The notes under the pieces were generated by a model that was not told the DNA's origin, did no database searches, and was given only the letters and a program-made list of their open reading frames with translations. From assembly GCA_900316925.1 (NCBI GenBank), contig ONEU01000105.1, forward strand, positions 1 to 14,183: DNA of 14,183 nucleotides. The letters are read 5' to 3'. Made by a program: the position numbers and the translations under genes. The stretch comes from an uncultured Eubacteriales bacterium (GTDB taxonomy: Bacteria; Bacillota; Clostridia; Oscillospirales; Acutalibacteraceae). Numbering within the stretch: position 1 is the first letter of the stretch; each line of letters starts with the position of its first letter. This document shows positions 1 through 6,701 of this stretch, piece by piece.

Positions 1-12
1 ATCTCAACAACC

Positions 13-31
13 TTGCGAACTTCATTCGCAA
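13..31. repeat. Inverted repeat, possible weak terminator or operator
   Basis: TTGCGAA (13-19) and TTCGCAA (25-31) are perfect 7-bp complements around a 5-base loop, followed by TTTT. This could be the weak terminator of a gene ending left of the window, read on the plus strand. The stem has only three G-C pairs, so an operator is equally possible. No gene is visible in 1-190. Confidence 0.35.
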
Positions 32-39
32 TTTTATTG

Positions 40-57
40 CTGTAATTTCGGTTACAG
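40..57. repeat. Inverted repeat upstream of the sortase operon promoter
   Basis: CTGTAA (40-45) and TTACAG (52-57) pair perfectly across a 6-base spacer. The repeat lies 45 bases upstream of the -35 box of the following promoter, where a regulator could bind. I cannot name a regulator for it, and a 6-bp repeat in AT-rich DNA may be chance. Confidence 0.25.
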
Positions 58-102
58 AATTATTGCAGATTTAGATTGACGTGGGATGCACAGGCTTGGT
101 TA

Positions 103-131
103 TTGACTTTTGAGAGGAGGAAGAGTATAAT
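103..131 (+). promoter_or_regulatory. Sigma-A promoter of the sortase operon
   Basis: TTGACT (103-108) and a perfect TATAAT (126-131) are separated by 17 bases, the optimal spacing for housekeeping sigma-A. Transcription would start near 138, giving a leader of about 50 bases before the ATG at 191. No other convincing promoter lies before the three following genes, so this probably drives all of them. The strong match suggests vegetative rather than sporulation-specific expression. Confidence 0.8.
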
Positions 132-190
132 ATGGACAAGATTTCAGACATCTGAAACGAATTTTTGTGATAATTGGGAAAGGATTAGAT

Positions 191-811
191 ATGAATAAGG
201 TCTTCAAAGCACTGATTGCCTGTTTTGTGACAGCAGCGGTTGCAGCAGCGTGTTCTGTTTTTGTACGGGCTGCCGGTATCAATGCCGCTGAACAGAAAAT
301 CCTTGATGAATTGCGGACTTCTGTCTCTATGCAGGGAACAAATAAGGCTCTCCCCGCCGATTATATCAATCAGGCTGAAAACTATCTGAATACAGTAGAT
401 ATTACCGATGAACAAGCTGATGAAATGATCCGGCGGATCGAGGATACCAAACGTTTCCTCGCAGGTACCGGCGCTGCAAATTACAATGAACTGACGGATG
501 CCCAGACGGATGAGTTCGTTGCTCTGAGCCGTAAAACAGTCGAAGTGATTGACCTCAGACTCTCTTACGATAAATCAGACAGAGTGGTGACAATGGATGA
601 TCGGCACAATAAGGTTGTGTTCACCGCGTCGCTTGGTAAGGATAGTAATATGGGGATCGCTGTGATGAATCCTGATCCCATCAAAACCACCGGCTCTGAA
701 CTCTCCGTTTCAGGTGTGTTGGTCATTGTCGGTATCGGTGTGGTACTTGCTCTTGCTGCCGGTGTCTATCTCGTCAGCAGGAAGAAAAGATCTGAGGCTG
801 CCCATGTATAA
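191..811 (+). CDS. Secreted cell-surface protein with C-terminal sorting-signal-like anchor
   Basis: This encodes 206 residues of unrecognised family. Residues 1 to about 27 form a signal peptide: a lysine-containing start, a hydrophobic core, and a plausible cleavage after V-R-A. The mature part is rich in charged helical segments, for example around residues 33-92. The C-terminus has the layout of a sortase sorting signal: IKTTG (164-168), a hydrophobic stretch (about 174-195), then a basic tail starting R-K-K-R. IKTTG is not canonical LPXTG, so sorting is inferred from layout and from the sortase immediately downstream; a simple membrane anchor is the alternative. ATG 191 is preferred over an in-frame GTG at 167 because GGGAAAGGA sits correctly before it and the signal peptide then begins properly. 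The gene is first in the operon and overlaps the sortase start by 8 bases. Confidence 0.75.
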   Translation: MNKVFKALIACFVTAAVAAACSVFVRAAGINAAEQKILDELRTSVSMQGTNKALPADYINQAENYLNTVDITDEQADEMIRRIEDTKRFLAGTGAANYNELTDAQTDEFVALSRKTVEVIDLRLSYDKSDRVVTMDDRHNKVVFTASLGKDSNMGIAVMNPDPIKTTGSELSVSGVLVIVGIGVVLALAAGVYLVSRKKRSEAAHV

Positions 812-1532
812 TCGTCATCATTCACACAGAAAAACATTGTTCGGGAAGGATATTCTTATTCTTCCCTTCGTTTTTTGTGCCGTTATTTACATCATCTGCG
901 CTTTGGTCATCATTCCGTCATCGTCTTCCTGGCTTTCATTGGCAAGCATCTTTTTCTCCGATCACAAAAAGGATTTTTCGGCGGAATATACCAATATCTT
1001 CGTGCCCGTAGAGGATGAATCCGCCCCGGCCGCTCCATCCATCAAACAGGAAAGCTCCACTGAACAGCGGAAACAGCAAACAGTGAATCTGTCGGGTCTT
1101 ACCTTCCCTTCCTATGAAGATCAATTTGGGGAGCTGACGATCGAGGACTGCCAGATCAAGGCAAAGCTCTTCTTCGGTGACAGCCGCCTTGTTTTGAGTA
1201 ACGGTGTGGGAATCTACAGCGGCAGCGCTATTCCCGGATACGGCAGAACAATCCTGGTCGCCGGTCATAATAATACCTATTTCAATGGCCTGAAATATGC
1301 CCGGAAAGGTCAGATCATCCGGATCAGAACCAACTACGGTAATTATCAATATGAGATCACGGATTTACAGATAAAGGATAAGAATGACCGCTCGGCATAC
1401 GAGCTTTCTGCGGAATCCGAGAGCCTTGTCCTGTATACCTGCTATCCTTTTGATGATCCGGGACTGACTCCGGACAGATATTTTGTCTATGCAAAGCCCG
1501 TTTCCGGCCCTGTCATCGACAAGACCCGCTGA
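804..1532 (+). CDS. Sortase, probably class D type
   Basis: This encodes a 242-residue membrane-bound transpeptidase that would cut a sorting signal and join the protein to the cell wall or another surface acceptor. One N-terminal transmembrane segment (about residues 15-38) is followed by a charged linker (about 54-95) and the sortase domain (about 100-235). The catalytic set is visible: His155 in V-A-G-H-N, Cys213 in L-Y-T-C-Y, and Arg225 in T-P-D-R-Y. The short C-terminal end and the TC-Y-P/TPDR patterns fit class D (TIGR-type 'sortase D') better than class A or B; the class is an inference. ATG 804 lies inside the stop region of the preceding gene and has TGAGG six bases upstream, so the two are translationally coupled. 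An upstream in-frame start would lie deep inside the previous gene. The coupling points to the preceding protein as a dedicated substrate. Confidence 0.9.
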   Translation: MYNRHHSHRKTLFGKDILILPFVFCAVIYIICALVIIPSSSSWLSLASIFFSDHKKDFSAEYTNIFVPVEDESAPAAPSIKQESSTEQRKQQTVNLSGLTFPSYEDQFGELTIEDCQIKAKLFFGDSRLVLSNGVGIYSGSAIPGYGRTILVAGHNNTYFNGLKYARKGQIIRIRTNYGNYQYEITDLQIKDKNDRSAYELSAESESLVLYTCYPFDDPGLTPDRYFVYAKPVSGPVIDKTR

Positions 1533-1545
1533 AGGGAGGTACGTT

Positions 1546-2451
1546 ATGTCAGAACAATCTTCCGTGACCCCCGTAATGCAGACAGAGGTACACGGTCACC
1601 TTCATCATCACCGGAAACACTCGAAAATCAAACCGGTGCTGTATGCTTTTCTGGCGTTTATGCTGGCTTTGGTGTTGTTCTTACTGTCCGTTTGCGCAGT
1701 ACTCTATTGCACGGTTTTTTCCAAGTCGTTTATGATAAGGACAATGAGATCCATCGACTACTATTCCATGGTCAGAGAAGAACTGGAATCACAGATGGTC
1801 AGTCTGGTAGATGCCGGCGGCTTTGATAAGGATTTCGCCAAAGAATTTGTCGAAAGTTATGATATCAAAAGAGCTGTCAACGATTATATCGCAGCCTTCT
1901 ACTCCGGCGGAAATACCCTCGTTGATACTTCCACCTTTAAACGGCAGCTTAATGATGCGATCAACTCCTATATGAACCAGCACCGCTTAACGGCGAATAA
2001 ACACACAAAGGAGCATATTGCCTACTTCGTGGATGAAGCGACAGAAATTTATGTAGAGCAGATGTCTATCCCCTTTTTCTCTGCCTTTGCCAATTATATC
2101 ACTCATACGAAAACGATCCTGAATATGCTCACCGTCTTCCTGGCTGCATCTGCCGTGGTCCTCTCGGCAATCATCTTTTTTACGAATCCATTCAAACACC
2201 GCCGCTGCCGGTACCTGTTTATCGGTGTTTCCGGTGCGTTCTGGGCGGTGCTCGTCATCCCTGTCATCGCCCTGCTCAGCGGAAAGATCGGACTGGTCAA
2301 CATTGCCACCCACTCCCTCTATCAGCTGTTTGTCAGTTATTTCAACGGGCTGTTCTGTTATTTCTTTCTCTGTGCCGGTGTTCTCTTCGTACTGTCCGTG
2401 ATTCTTCTGCTCCTGTATATCAAATACTATCGGCGTGCCCTGGGCAGATAG
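1546..2451 (+). CDS. Four-helix membrane protein with large outer domain, third gene of sortase operon
   Basis: This encodes 301 residues of unrecognised family. A histidine-rich, basic N-terminus (H-G-H-L-H-H-H at about 16-22) precedes a transmembrane helix (about 30-57). An approximately 130-residue soluble segment (58-188), probably outside the membrane, follows. Three more hydrophobic helices lie near residues 191-213, 223-246 and 267-292, and the tail is short and basic. ATG 1546 has AGGGAGG six bases upstream and lies 13 bases after the sortase stop; starts further upstream would overlap the sortase. Co-transcription suggests a partner in assembling or regulating the sortase substrate, but nothing in the sequence proves this. 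The last 25 bases overlap, in antisense, the truncated asparagine synthase frame. Confidence 0.75.
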   Translation: MSEQSSVTPVMQTEVHGHLHHHRKHSKIKPVLYAFLAFMLALVLFLLSVCAVLYCTVFSKSFMIRTMRSIDYYSMVREELESQMVSLVDAGGFDKDFAKEFVESYDIKRAVNDYIAAFYSGGNTLVDTSTFKRQLNDAINSYMNQHRLTANKHTKEHIAYFVDEATEIYVEQMSIPFFSAFANYITHTKTILNMLTVFLAASAVVLSAIIFFTNPFKHRRCRYLFIGVSGAFWAVLVIPVIALLSGKIGLVNIATHSLYQLFVSYFNGLFCYFFLCAGVLFVLSVILLLLYIKYYRRALGR

Positions 2452-3929
2452 CTCCGTACACCCGTAATCAACAACGCTCTCACCTTTTTGACATGGTGGG
2501 AGCGTTTTTCTGCTGTATTCTTTTCTTCAAGAAGTGTTTGCATGAACCAGTAAAAATTCAGTGAGAACATCTCTCTCATACGGGCATCCAGCGGGGAATC
2601 CGTCGGGAGCTTTTCGGTATGGGTACAGGTATCAAGGTATTTCTGGCGAACATATTCCTCTCCATGGGGCAGAAAACCTCTTTTCAGGATGGAACGTCGG
2701 ACATCCAGCGAACGTGACCAGGGAAAGCACTCTTCAAACAGGATATTCTGATTGTGGTACCACGGATATCCGCCGAACAGCTCGTCTGCACATTCCCCCG
2801 ACAGCGCTACCGTAAAATCCTCCTTGATCCTCTCACAGAACAGCAGCAATGACGCATCCACATCCGTCATTCCCGGCAGATCTCTGGCATCAACCGCCTG
2901 TCTGAGCGCATGAAACAGCTGCTCGTTCTGCAGGATGACACTATGGTGTACAGAACCGATGGCGTCTGCCATAATGCCGATAAAGTCACTGTCCGGTGTG
3001 GGTTGGAACAGGCTTTTCGTAAAGTACCGATCATTATCCTGATAATCGACAGAATAGGTGTCGATCGGCTCCAGACCGTTCCGCTTGCGATACTGTGCCG
3101 CTGTATAGGAGATGATACTGGAATCCAGACCTCCTGACAGGAAACAGCACAGGGGAACATCCGATACCAACTGCCGCTCAATGGCATCCGTCAGCAGCGA
3201 ACGGACCTTTTCGATACTCTGCGGCAGATCCTCCGTATGTTCCTTTGCTGTAAGGGTGAAATACCGTCTGCGGAAGAGCCTCTCCCCGTCATAGAATGCA
3301 CATTCTCCCGGCAGCAGCTCGCCGATATTTTTATACACGCCCTGTCCCAGCGTGCGTCCCGGTCCGATCAGAAACAGCTCCGACAGACCTTCCTCCGTCA
3401 CCACCGGCTTTACCATCGGATGCTGCAGCAGACAGTTGATCTCTGACGCAAACAGCAGTCCCTTCTGATAGGGATAGAAAAACAGCGGCTTTACACCGAT
3501 ACGGTCACGGGCTAAGAACAGACTTCTGCTTTCGCTGTCATATACGGCAAAGGCAAAGATCCCGTTGAGCTTTTCGACGCAATGGCCGCCCCAACAGAGA
3601 TAGGCGGTCAACACGACTTCCGTATCGCTCTGGGTCGAAAAATGATAGCCAAGGGACGAAAGCTCCTCTCTCAGTTCCGAGGTATTGTACAGTTCTCCAT
3701 TATAAACAATGCAGCAGCTTCTCTTGCCTTGTATTTTGAGCATCGGCTGTCTGCCGTTTTCCACATCAATGACAGCAAGTCGGCGGTGTATCAGACATAC
3801 AGGTCCGATCACCACCGCCCCTTGATCATCAGGCCCTCTTCGTTCCAGACTTTCAGACATAGCCCGGATGATCTTCTTCTGCCCAGAAAAACTTACACTG
3901 TCATCATACCAGCCGGCAATTCCACACAT
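2427..3929 (-). CDS. asnB: Asparagine synthase (glutamine-hydrolysing), C-terminally truncated, probable pseudogene
   Basis: The family makes asparagine from aspartate, ATP and glutamine. Residues 1 to about 200 are a class II glutamine amidotransferase domain: MCGIAG start with catalytic Cys2, R-R-G-P-D-D near 36-41, and Y-N-G-E-L-Y-N. The synthetase domain follows, with the ATP-binding S-G-G-L-D-S-S loop and A-L-S-G-E-C-A-D-E-L-F-G-G-Y. Homology runs up to W-F-M-Q-T-L-L (ending at residue 467, base 2529). There the family normally continues with a conserved segment carrying basic residues and G-x-E-x-R-x-P-F, and over 100 further residues. Here 33 unrelated residues follow. This protein has 500 residues against roughly 600 for close relatives, so synthetase activity is doubtful; glutaminase could remain. 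ATG 3929 is fixed by Cys2 and by GGAGGGAG just upstream. It starts 22 bases after the ylbJ stop, so it is probably co-transcribed; B. subtilis also has a sporulation-linked asparagine synthase (AsnO). Confidence 0.88.
   Translation of the reverse strand: MCGIAGWYDDSVSFSGQKKIIRAMSESLERRGPDDQGAVVIGPVCLIHRRLAVIDVENGRQPMLKIQGKRSCCIVYNGELYNTSELREELSSLGYHFSTQSDTEVVLTAYLCWGGHCVEKLNGIFAFAVYDSESRSLFLARDRIGVKPLFFYPYQKGLLFASEINCLLQHPMVKPVVTEEGLSELFLIGPGRTLGQGVYKNIGELLPGECAFYDGERLFRRRYFTLTAKEHTEDLPQSIEKVRSLLTDAIERQLVSDVPLCCFLSGGLDSSIISYTAAQYRKRNGLEPIDTYSVDYQDNDRYFTKSLFQPTPDSDFIGIMADAIGSVHHSVILQNEQLFHALRQAVDARDLPGMTDVDASLLLFCERIKEDFTVALSGECADELFGGYPWYHNQNILFEECFPWSRSLDVRRSILKRGFLPHGEEYVRQKYLDTCTHTEKLPTDSPLDARMREMFSLNFYWFMQTLLEEKNTAEKRSHHVKKVRALLITGVRSYLPRARR
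2473..2509 (+). terminator. Rho-independent terminator of the sortase operon
   Basis: A 12-bp stem (2473-2484 with 2495-2506, one G-U pair) encloses a 10-base loop and runs into TTTTT (2505-2509), 21 bases after the membrane-protein stop. It works for plus-strand transcripts; the minus-strand side has only a broken T tract. The same DNA is read as codons by the truncated asparagine synthase on the other strand. Confidence 0.9.
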
Positions 3930-3951
3930 AGTCTCCCTCCGATCAGAAATC

Positions 3952-5112
3952 TTACCCTTCATGTCTCATACTATGAAAACGTCTGCGGAATGTGCCAACA
4001 GAAATCTCACTGCGTTTCAGCGACAGCACAAACACGACGGAAAGTACCATCAGTGCCGCTGCTCCGACAGCCGAGGTGGAGGTATATTCCGCATTTTCCC
4101 CTCCCCACACGGCAAAAACAGCGGCATCCGGGTGATAGAACCAACCGATCACATAGACCAGAAAGGACGAAAAACAGGCATTGATAAAACGGAATCCCAG
4201 CACTTTCCATTTATTGTACCGGATATTGCCAAGCAGCGAAAAAATCTGAAAGTGGACACACAGCCCGCCGAACCCTGCCGCAAATGACAATACCCATAAC
4301 GGACAGGCACTCCGGCTGATCGTCTGACAGGCGGTCGTCACTTCAAAGATGACCGGGAATGCGGCATCGGCAGTCGGCAGCGAAAGCCCTGCCCATTGGA
4401 ATACCTGAGAGAACAGCTGCGACAATCCGATCTTTTCCGATAGTGACAGCCACATCGAAAACATCACGACCAGAGCCGTCAGTTGTATCAGCGCAGCAGC
4501 ACCGTCCGAACACGACAACAGAAAAGCATCGGACAGGCTTGTGCGGGCAAGGGCAGCAGGACGTTCTTCCCCTGTGGCAGGAGCGTTTCTCTCGGATATT
4601 CTCCCGGCAACAAATCCCAGACATAAGCCCGAAATGATCTGTGAGAGGTAAAGAATCACACCCGCAGCAGGATTTCCCAGCAGCAGCGTGCCGACTCCCG
4701 TGATCAGAAAAGCCGGTCCTGAACAGATACAGAACAGCATCATCTGCTCTGCCTGCGCATCCGTCAGCTTCCGCTGTTCATACAGCAGCCTGACGCACTT
4801 GGCGCCGATGGGAAAACCTCCGATAAAACTAAGCAGAATAGCGGAGGAGGCTTCTCCCGGCAGCCGGAACAGCCATCTTGTCACCGGAGCAAGCAGCCTC
4901 CCGCAGACATCCGACAAACCGGAGCGGATCAGCAGCGAAGACAGCACCATCATCGGAAACAGCGAGGGAATCAGCAGCCGTGAGACAGTTTCCAGTCCCT
5001 TGAGGATCCCTTCTGAGGACGTTCCGGCATACACCAGCACCGCCGCCATCAATGAAACAACAGCCGCCGTGAGACAGAACAGGCGGATCTTCATCCAGAC
5101 ACTTTTTTCCAT
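3952..5112 (-). CDS. ylbJ: Sporulation integral membrane protein YlbJ
   Basis: This encodes a 386-residue polytopic membrane protein of the YlbJ family (nucleoside-recognition/Gate type fold), needed for normal sporulation in Bacillus and expressed in the mother cell there. Family marks seen here are the early G-L-E-T-V-S-R-L-L-I-P-S-L-F-P-M-M-V-L-S-S-L-L stretch in two pieces, the S-F-I-G-G-F-P-I-G-A-K motif, and a repeated pattern of hydrophobic helices to the C-terminus. A longer frame extends upstream, but ATG 5112 has an excellent GGAGGGGTGAT about five bases ahead, and upstream residues are antisense to yqfC. The gene is divergent from yqfC and followed at 22 bases by the asparagine synthase gene. 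The exact transported substrate is unknown. Confidence 0.85.
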   Translation of the reverse strand: MEKSVWMKIRLFCLTAAVVSLMAAVLVYAGTSSEGILKGLETVSRLLIPSLFPMMVLSSLLIRSGLSDVCGRLLAPVTRWLFRLPGEASSAILLSFIGGFPIGAKCVRLLYEQRKLTDAQAEQMMLFCICSGPAFLITGVGTLLLGNPAAGVILYLSQIISGLCLGFVAGRISERNAPATGEERPAALARTSLSDAFLLSCSDGAAALIQLTALVVMFSMWLSLSEKIGLSQLFSQVFQWAGLSLPTADAAFPVIFEVTTACQTISRSACPLWVLSFAAGFGGLCVHFQIFSLLGNIRYNKWKVLGFRFINACFSSFLVYVIGWFYHPDAAVFAVWGGENAEYTSTSAVGAAALMVLSVVFVLSLKRSEISVGTFRRRFHSMRHEG

Positions 5113-5188
5113 ATCATCACCCCTCCAATTGTATGCGGCAGGTGATGAAAAAAAACGGGCAAGCATAGAATGAAAAGGGGTGAGTGTG
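5113..5188. promoter_or_regulatory. Divergent ylbJ/yqfC control region with sigma-E-like -10 elements
   Basis: On the minus strand CATACAAT (5135-5128) equals the B. subtilis sigma-E -10 consensus; on the plus strand CATAGAAT (5164-5171) matches it at 7 of 8. Each directly precedes the ribosome binding site of its gene. Both genes belong to the sigma-E regulon in Bacillus. Caveats: -35 matches are weak on both sides, and such close placement implies leaders of only about ten bases. No sigma-A promoter was seen in the region. Confidence 0.45.
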
Positions 5189-5446
5189 ATGAAACGGAAG
5201 CGACAGGAAAAGCCGTCCTCGGTACTGGCTGCCAATCTGGGTGCCATCCATCTGGACATCAGCGGCAACCGTGAGGTGATCGTGGAGGGCAACCGCGGTG
5301 TGCTCGAATACACCGAGACTTCGATCAAGCTCAACGCCGGAAAGTATATCGTGGCATTTTCCGGACGGGGACTGCATATCTTATGTATCAGCGAATGTGA
5401 TGTGGTCATTCGCGGGTTCATTACGTCGATTGAATACCTGATGTGA
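5189..5446 (+). CDS. yqfC: Sporulation protein YqfC (YabP/YqfC family)
   Basis: This encodes an 85-residue protein of the YabP/YqfC family, whose members act in the mother cell during spore formation. Recognisable features are the basic N-terminus, the repeated short beta-strand pattern with L-D-I-S-G-N-R-E-V-I-V-E-G-N-R-G near residues 22-37, and the C-terminal V-V-I-R-G-F-I-T-S-I-E-Y-L. Length is normal for the family. ATG 5189 is chosen over an in-frame GTG at 5180 because AAAAGGGG ends eight bases before it. The pairing with yqfD directly downstream is the usual arrangement and supports the call. Confidence 0.9.
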   Translation: MKRKRQEKPSSVLAANLGAIHLDISGNREVIVEGNRGVLEYTETSIKLNAGKYIVAFSGRGLHILCISECDVVIRGFITSIEYLM

Positions 5447-5455
5447 GGTGAGACA

Positions 5456-6691
5456 ATGATTGTCAGATGGATGCGGTGGATGTTCGGCTATACTGCCTTC
5501 CGGGTGGAGGGAAAATTCCCTGAACGGTTCCTGAATCTTGCCGCCAGGCGTGGACTCAACCTCTGGAAGCTCCACGGCAAGGAACAGGAGATCACCGGCT
5601 GTGCCCGCACCGTAGATCTGCCGGAGCTTCAGCAGACGGCCGCCAGGACCCAGAACCGGCTACATATCATCCGCGGTCATGGGCTTCCCCACCTGTTCCG
5701 TCAATACCGCCACCGCTGCGGCCTACTGGTGGGAGCGTTGATATTTGCCGTGTTCTGCCGTGTAATGTCGTGCTTTGTGTGGAGCATCCATATAGATCTG
5801 CCGGATATGATTAACGAATATGAGCTTCGTCAGCTCCTTCGGGAACAGGGATTTGCTGAGGGCGCACGCATCAGCGATCTGGATATCGACTACCTGATTA
5901 ACCGCACTGCGATCCTGGACAACCGGATCAGCTGGATGACCATTAACCTCACGGGAACCAATGCGGAGATCAGGGTCTCGCCGAACCTGGCAAAGAATCT
6001 TGTCAGAAAGGACGAATCCCGGGTCAGCAATCTGATCTCATCTGCCGACGGCACGGTCACCTCCGTGAAGGTACGCAACGGAACCGCCATGGTAAAAGCA
6101 GGCGAAGGCATCCGTAAGAACCAGCTCTTGGTCAGCGCCGTCATGGAATACAATGACGGGACGACCATGATTGTGGACAGTGATGCACAGATACTGGCAA
6201 AAACGTCCCGCAGCGTGCGATTGAGTATCCCGGATACCGTCATCCGCTACCAGCCTACCGGTAAGACCGTTGAAAAAAGTGAGCTTGTTTTTTGCGGGGC
6301 AGCCTTTCCCCTCTCGCTGCAGAGCACTCCGGAGGGCTTGTATGACAGCCGGCTTGTCAGCCGCCAGTTAACACTGCTGGGCAACACCATCCCTGTTTAC
6401 TGCCGTACCCGGATTTACAGGGAATATACAAAAACGCCTGTTACCGTAGGACAGCAACAGGCGGAAAGGATCCTGCAAAACAGATTATCGTTATATGAAG
6501 TGTTCATGCTTTCCGAAGCATCCGAAAGCCGTATCCTTCAAAAAAACACGAAGGTAACCAAAGGGACGGACGGCTACACGCTCCGGACAAACTATGAAAT
6601 CGAGGAAGATGTCTGCCAGAGAACCGTTCTGGAATTGGAAGAACCGGAAGAACTCACCGAGGAGGAGTCATCAGAGCAACGTCAGGAATAA
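5456..6691 (+). CDS. yqfD: Sporulation protein YqfD
   Basis: This encodes a 411-residue sporulation protein of the YqfD family, of usual length. An N-terminal cytoplasmic region (1 to about 85) is followed by one transmembrane segment (about 88-110), then a long outer domain. That domain begins with a POTRA-like stretch (L-R-Q-L-L-R-E-Q-G-F onward) and contains a biotinyl/HlyD-like segment (V-T-S-V-K-V-R-N-G-T-A-M-V-K-A-G). The C-terminus is strongly acidic (Glu-rich). The ribosome binding site GAGGTGAG overlaps the yqfC stop codon, and ATG 5456 follows nine bases after it, so translation is coupled. In Bacillus the pair is followed by phoH; here the next gene is convergent and unrelated. No clear terminator separates them. 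Confidence 0.9.
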   Translation: MIVRWMRWMFGYTAFRVEGKFPERFLNLAARRGLNLWKLHGKEQEITGCARTVDLPELQQTAARTQNRLHIIRGHGLPHLFRQYRHRCGLLVGALIFAVFCRVMSCFVWSIHIDLPDMINEYELRQLLREQGFAEGARISDLDIDYLINRTAILDNRISWMTINLTGTNAEIRVSPNLAKNLVRKDESRVSNLISSADGTVTSVKVRNGTAMVKAGEGIRKNQLLVSAVMEYNDGTTMIVDSDAQILAKTSRSVRLSIPDTVIRYQPTGKTVEKSELVFCGAAFPLSLQSTPEGLYDSRLVSRQLTLLGNTIPVYCRTRIYREYTKTPVTVGQQQAERILQNRLSLYEVFMLSEASESRILQKNTKVTKGTDGYTLRTNYEIEEDVCQRTVLELEEPEELTEEESSEQRQE

Positions 6692-6701
6692 TGTCATTCT
6701 C

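Noticed and set aside
76..104. TTGACG at 76-81 as an alternative -35 box
   Set aside because: No TATAAT-like sequence lies at the right distance, while the promoter at 103-131 is near perfect.
191..290. The first gene as a lipoprotein, using the cysteine at residue 21
   Set aside because: The preceding residues are A-A-A rather than a convincing lipobox, and the hydrophobic core continues past the cysteine to a normal signal-peptidase site.
3582..4287. Two overlapping plus-strand open frames opposite asnB and ylbJ
   Set aside because: They cross the junction of two well-supported minus-strand genes, have no good start signals, and give unordered translations.
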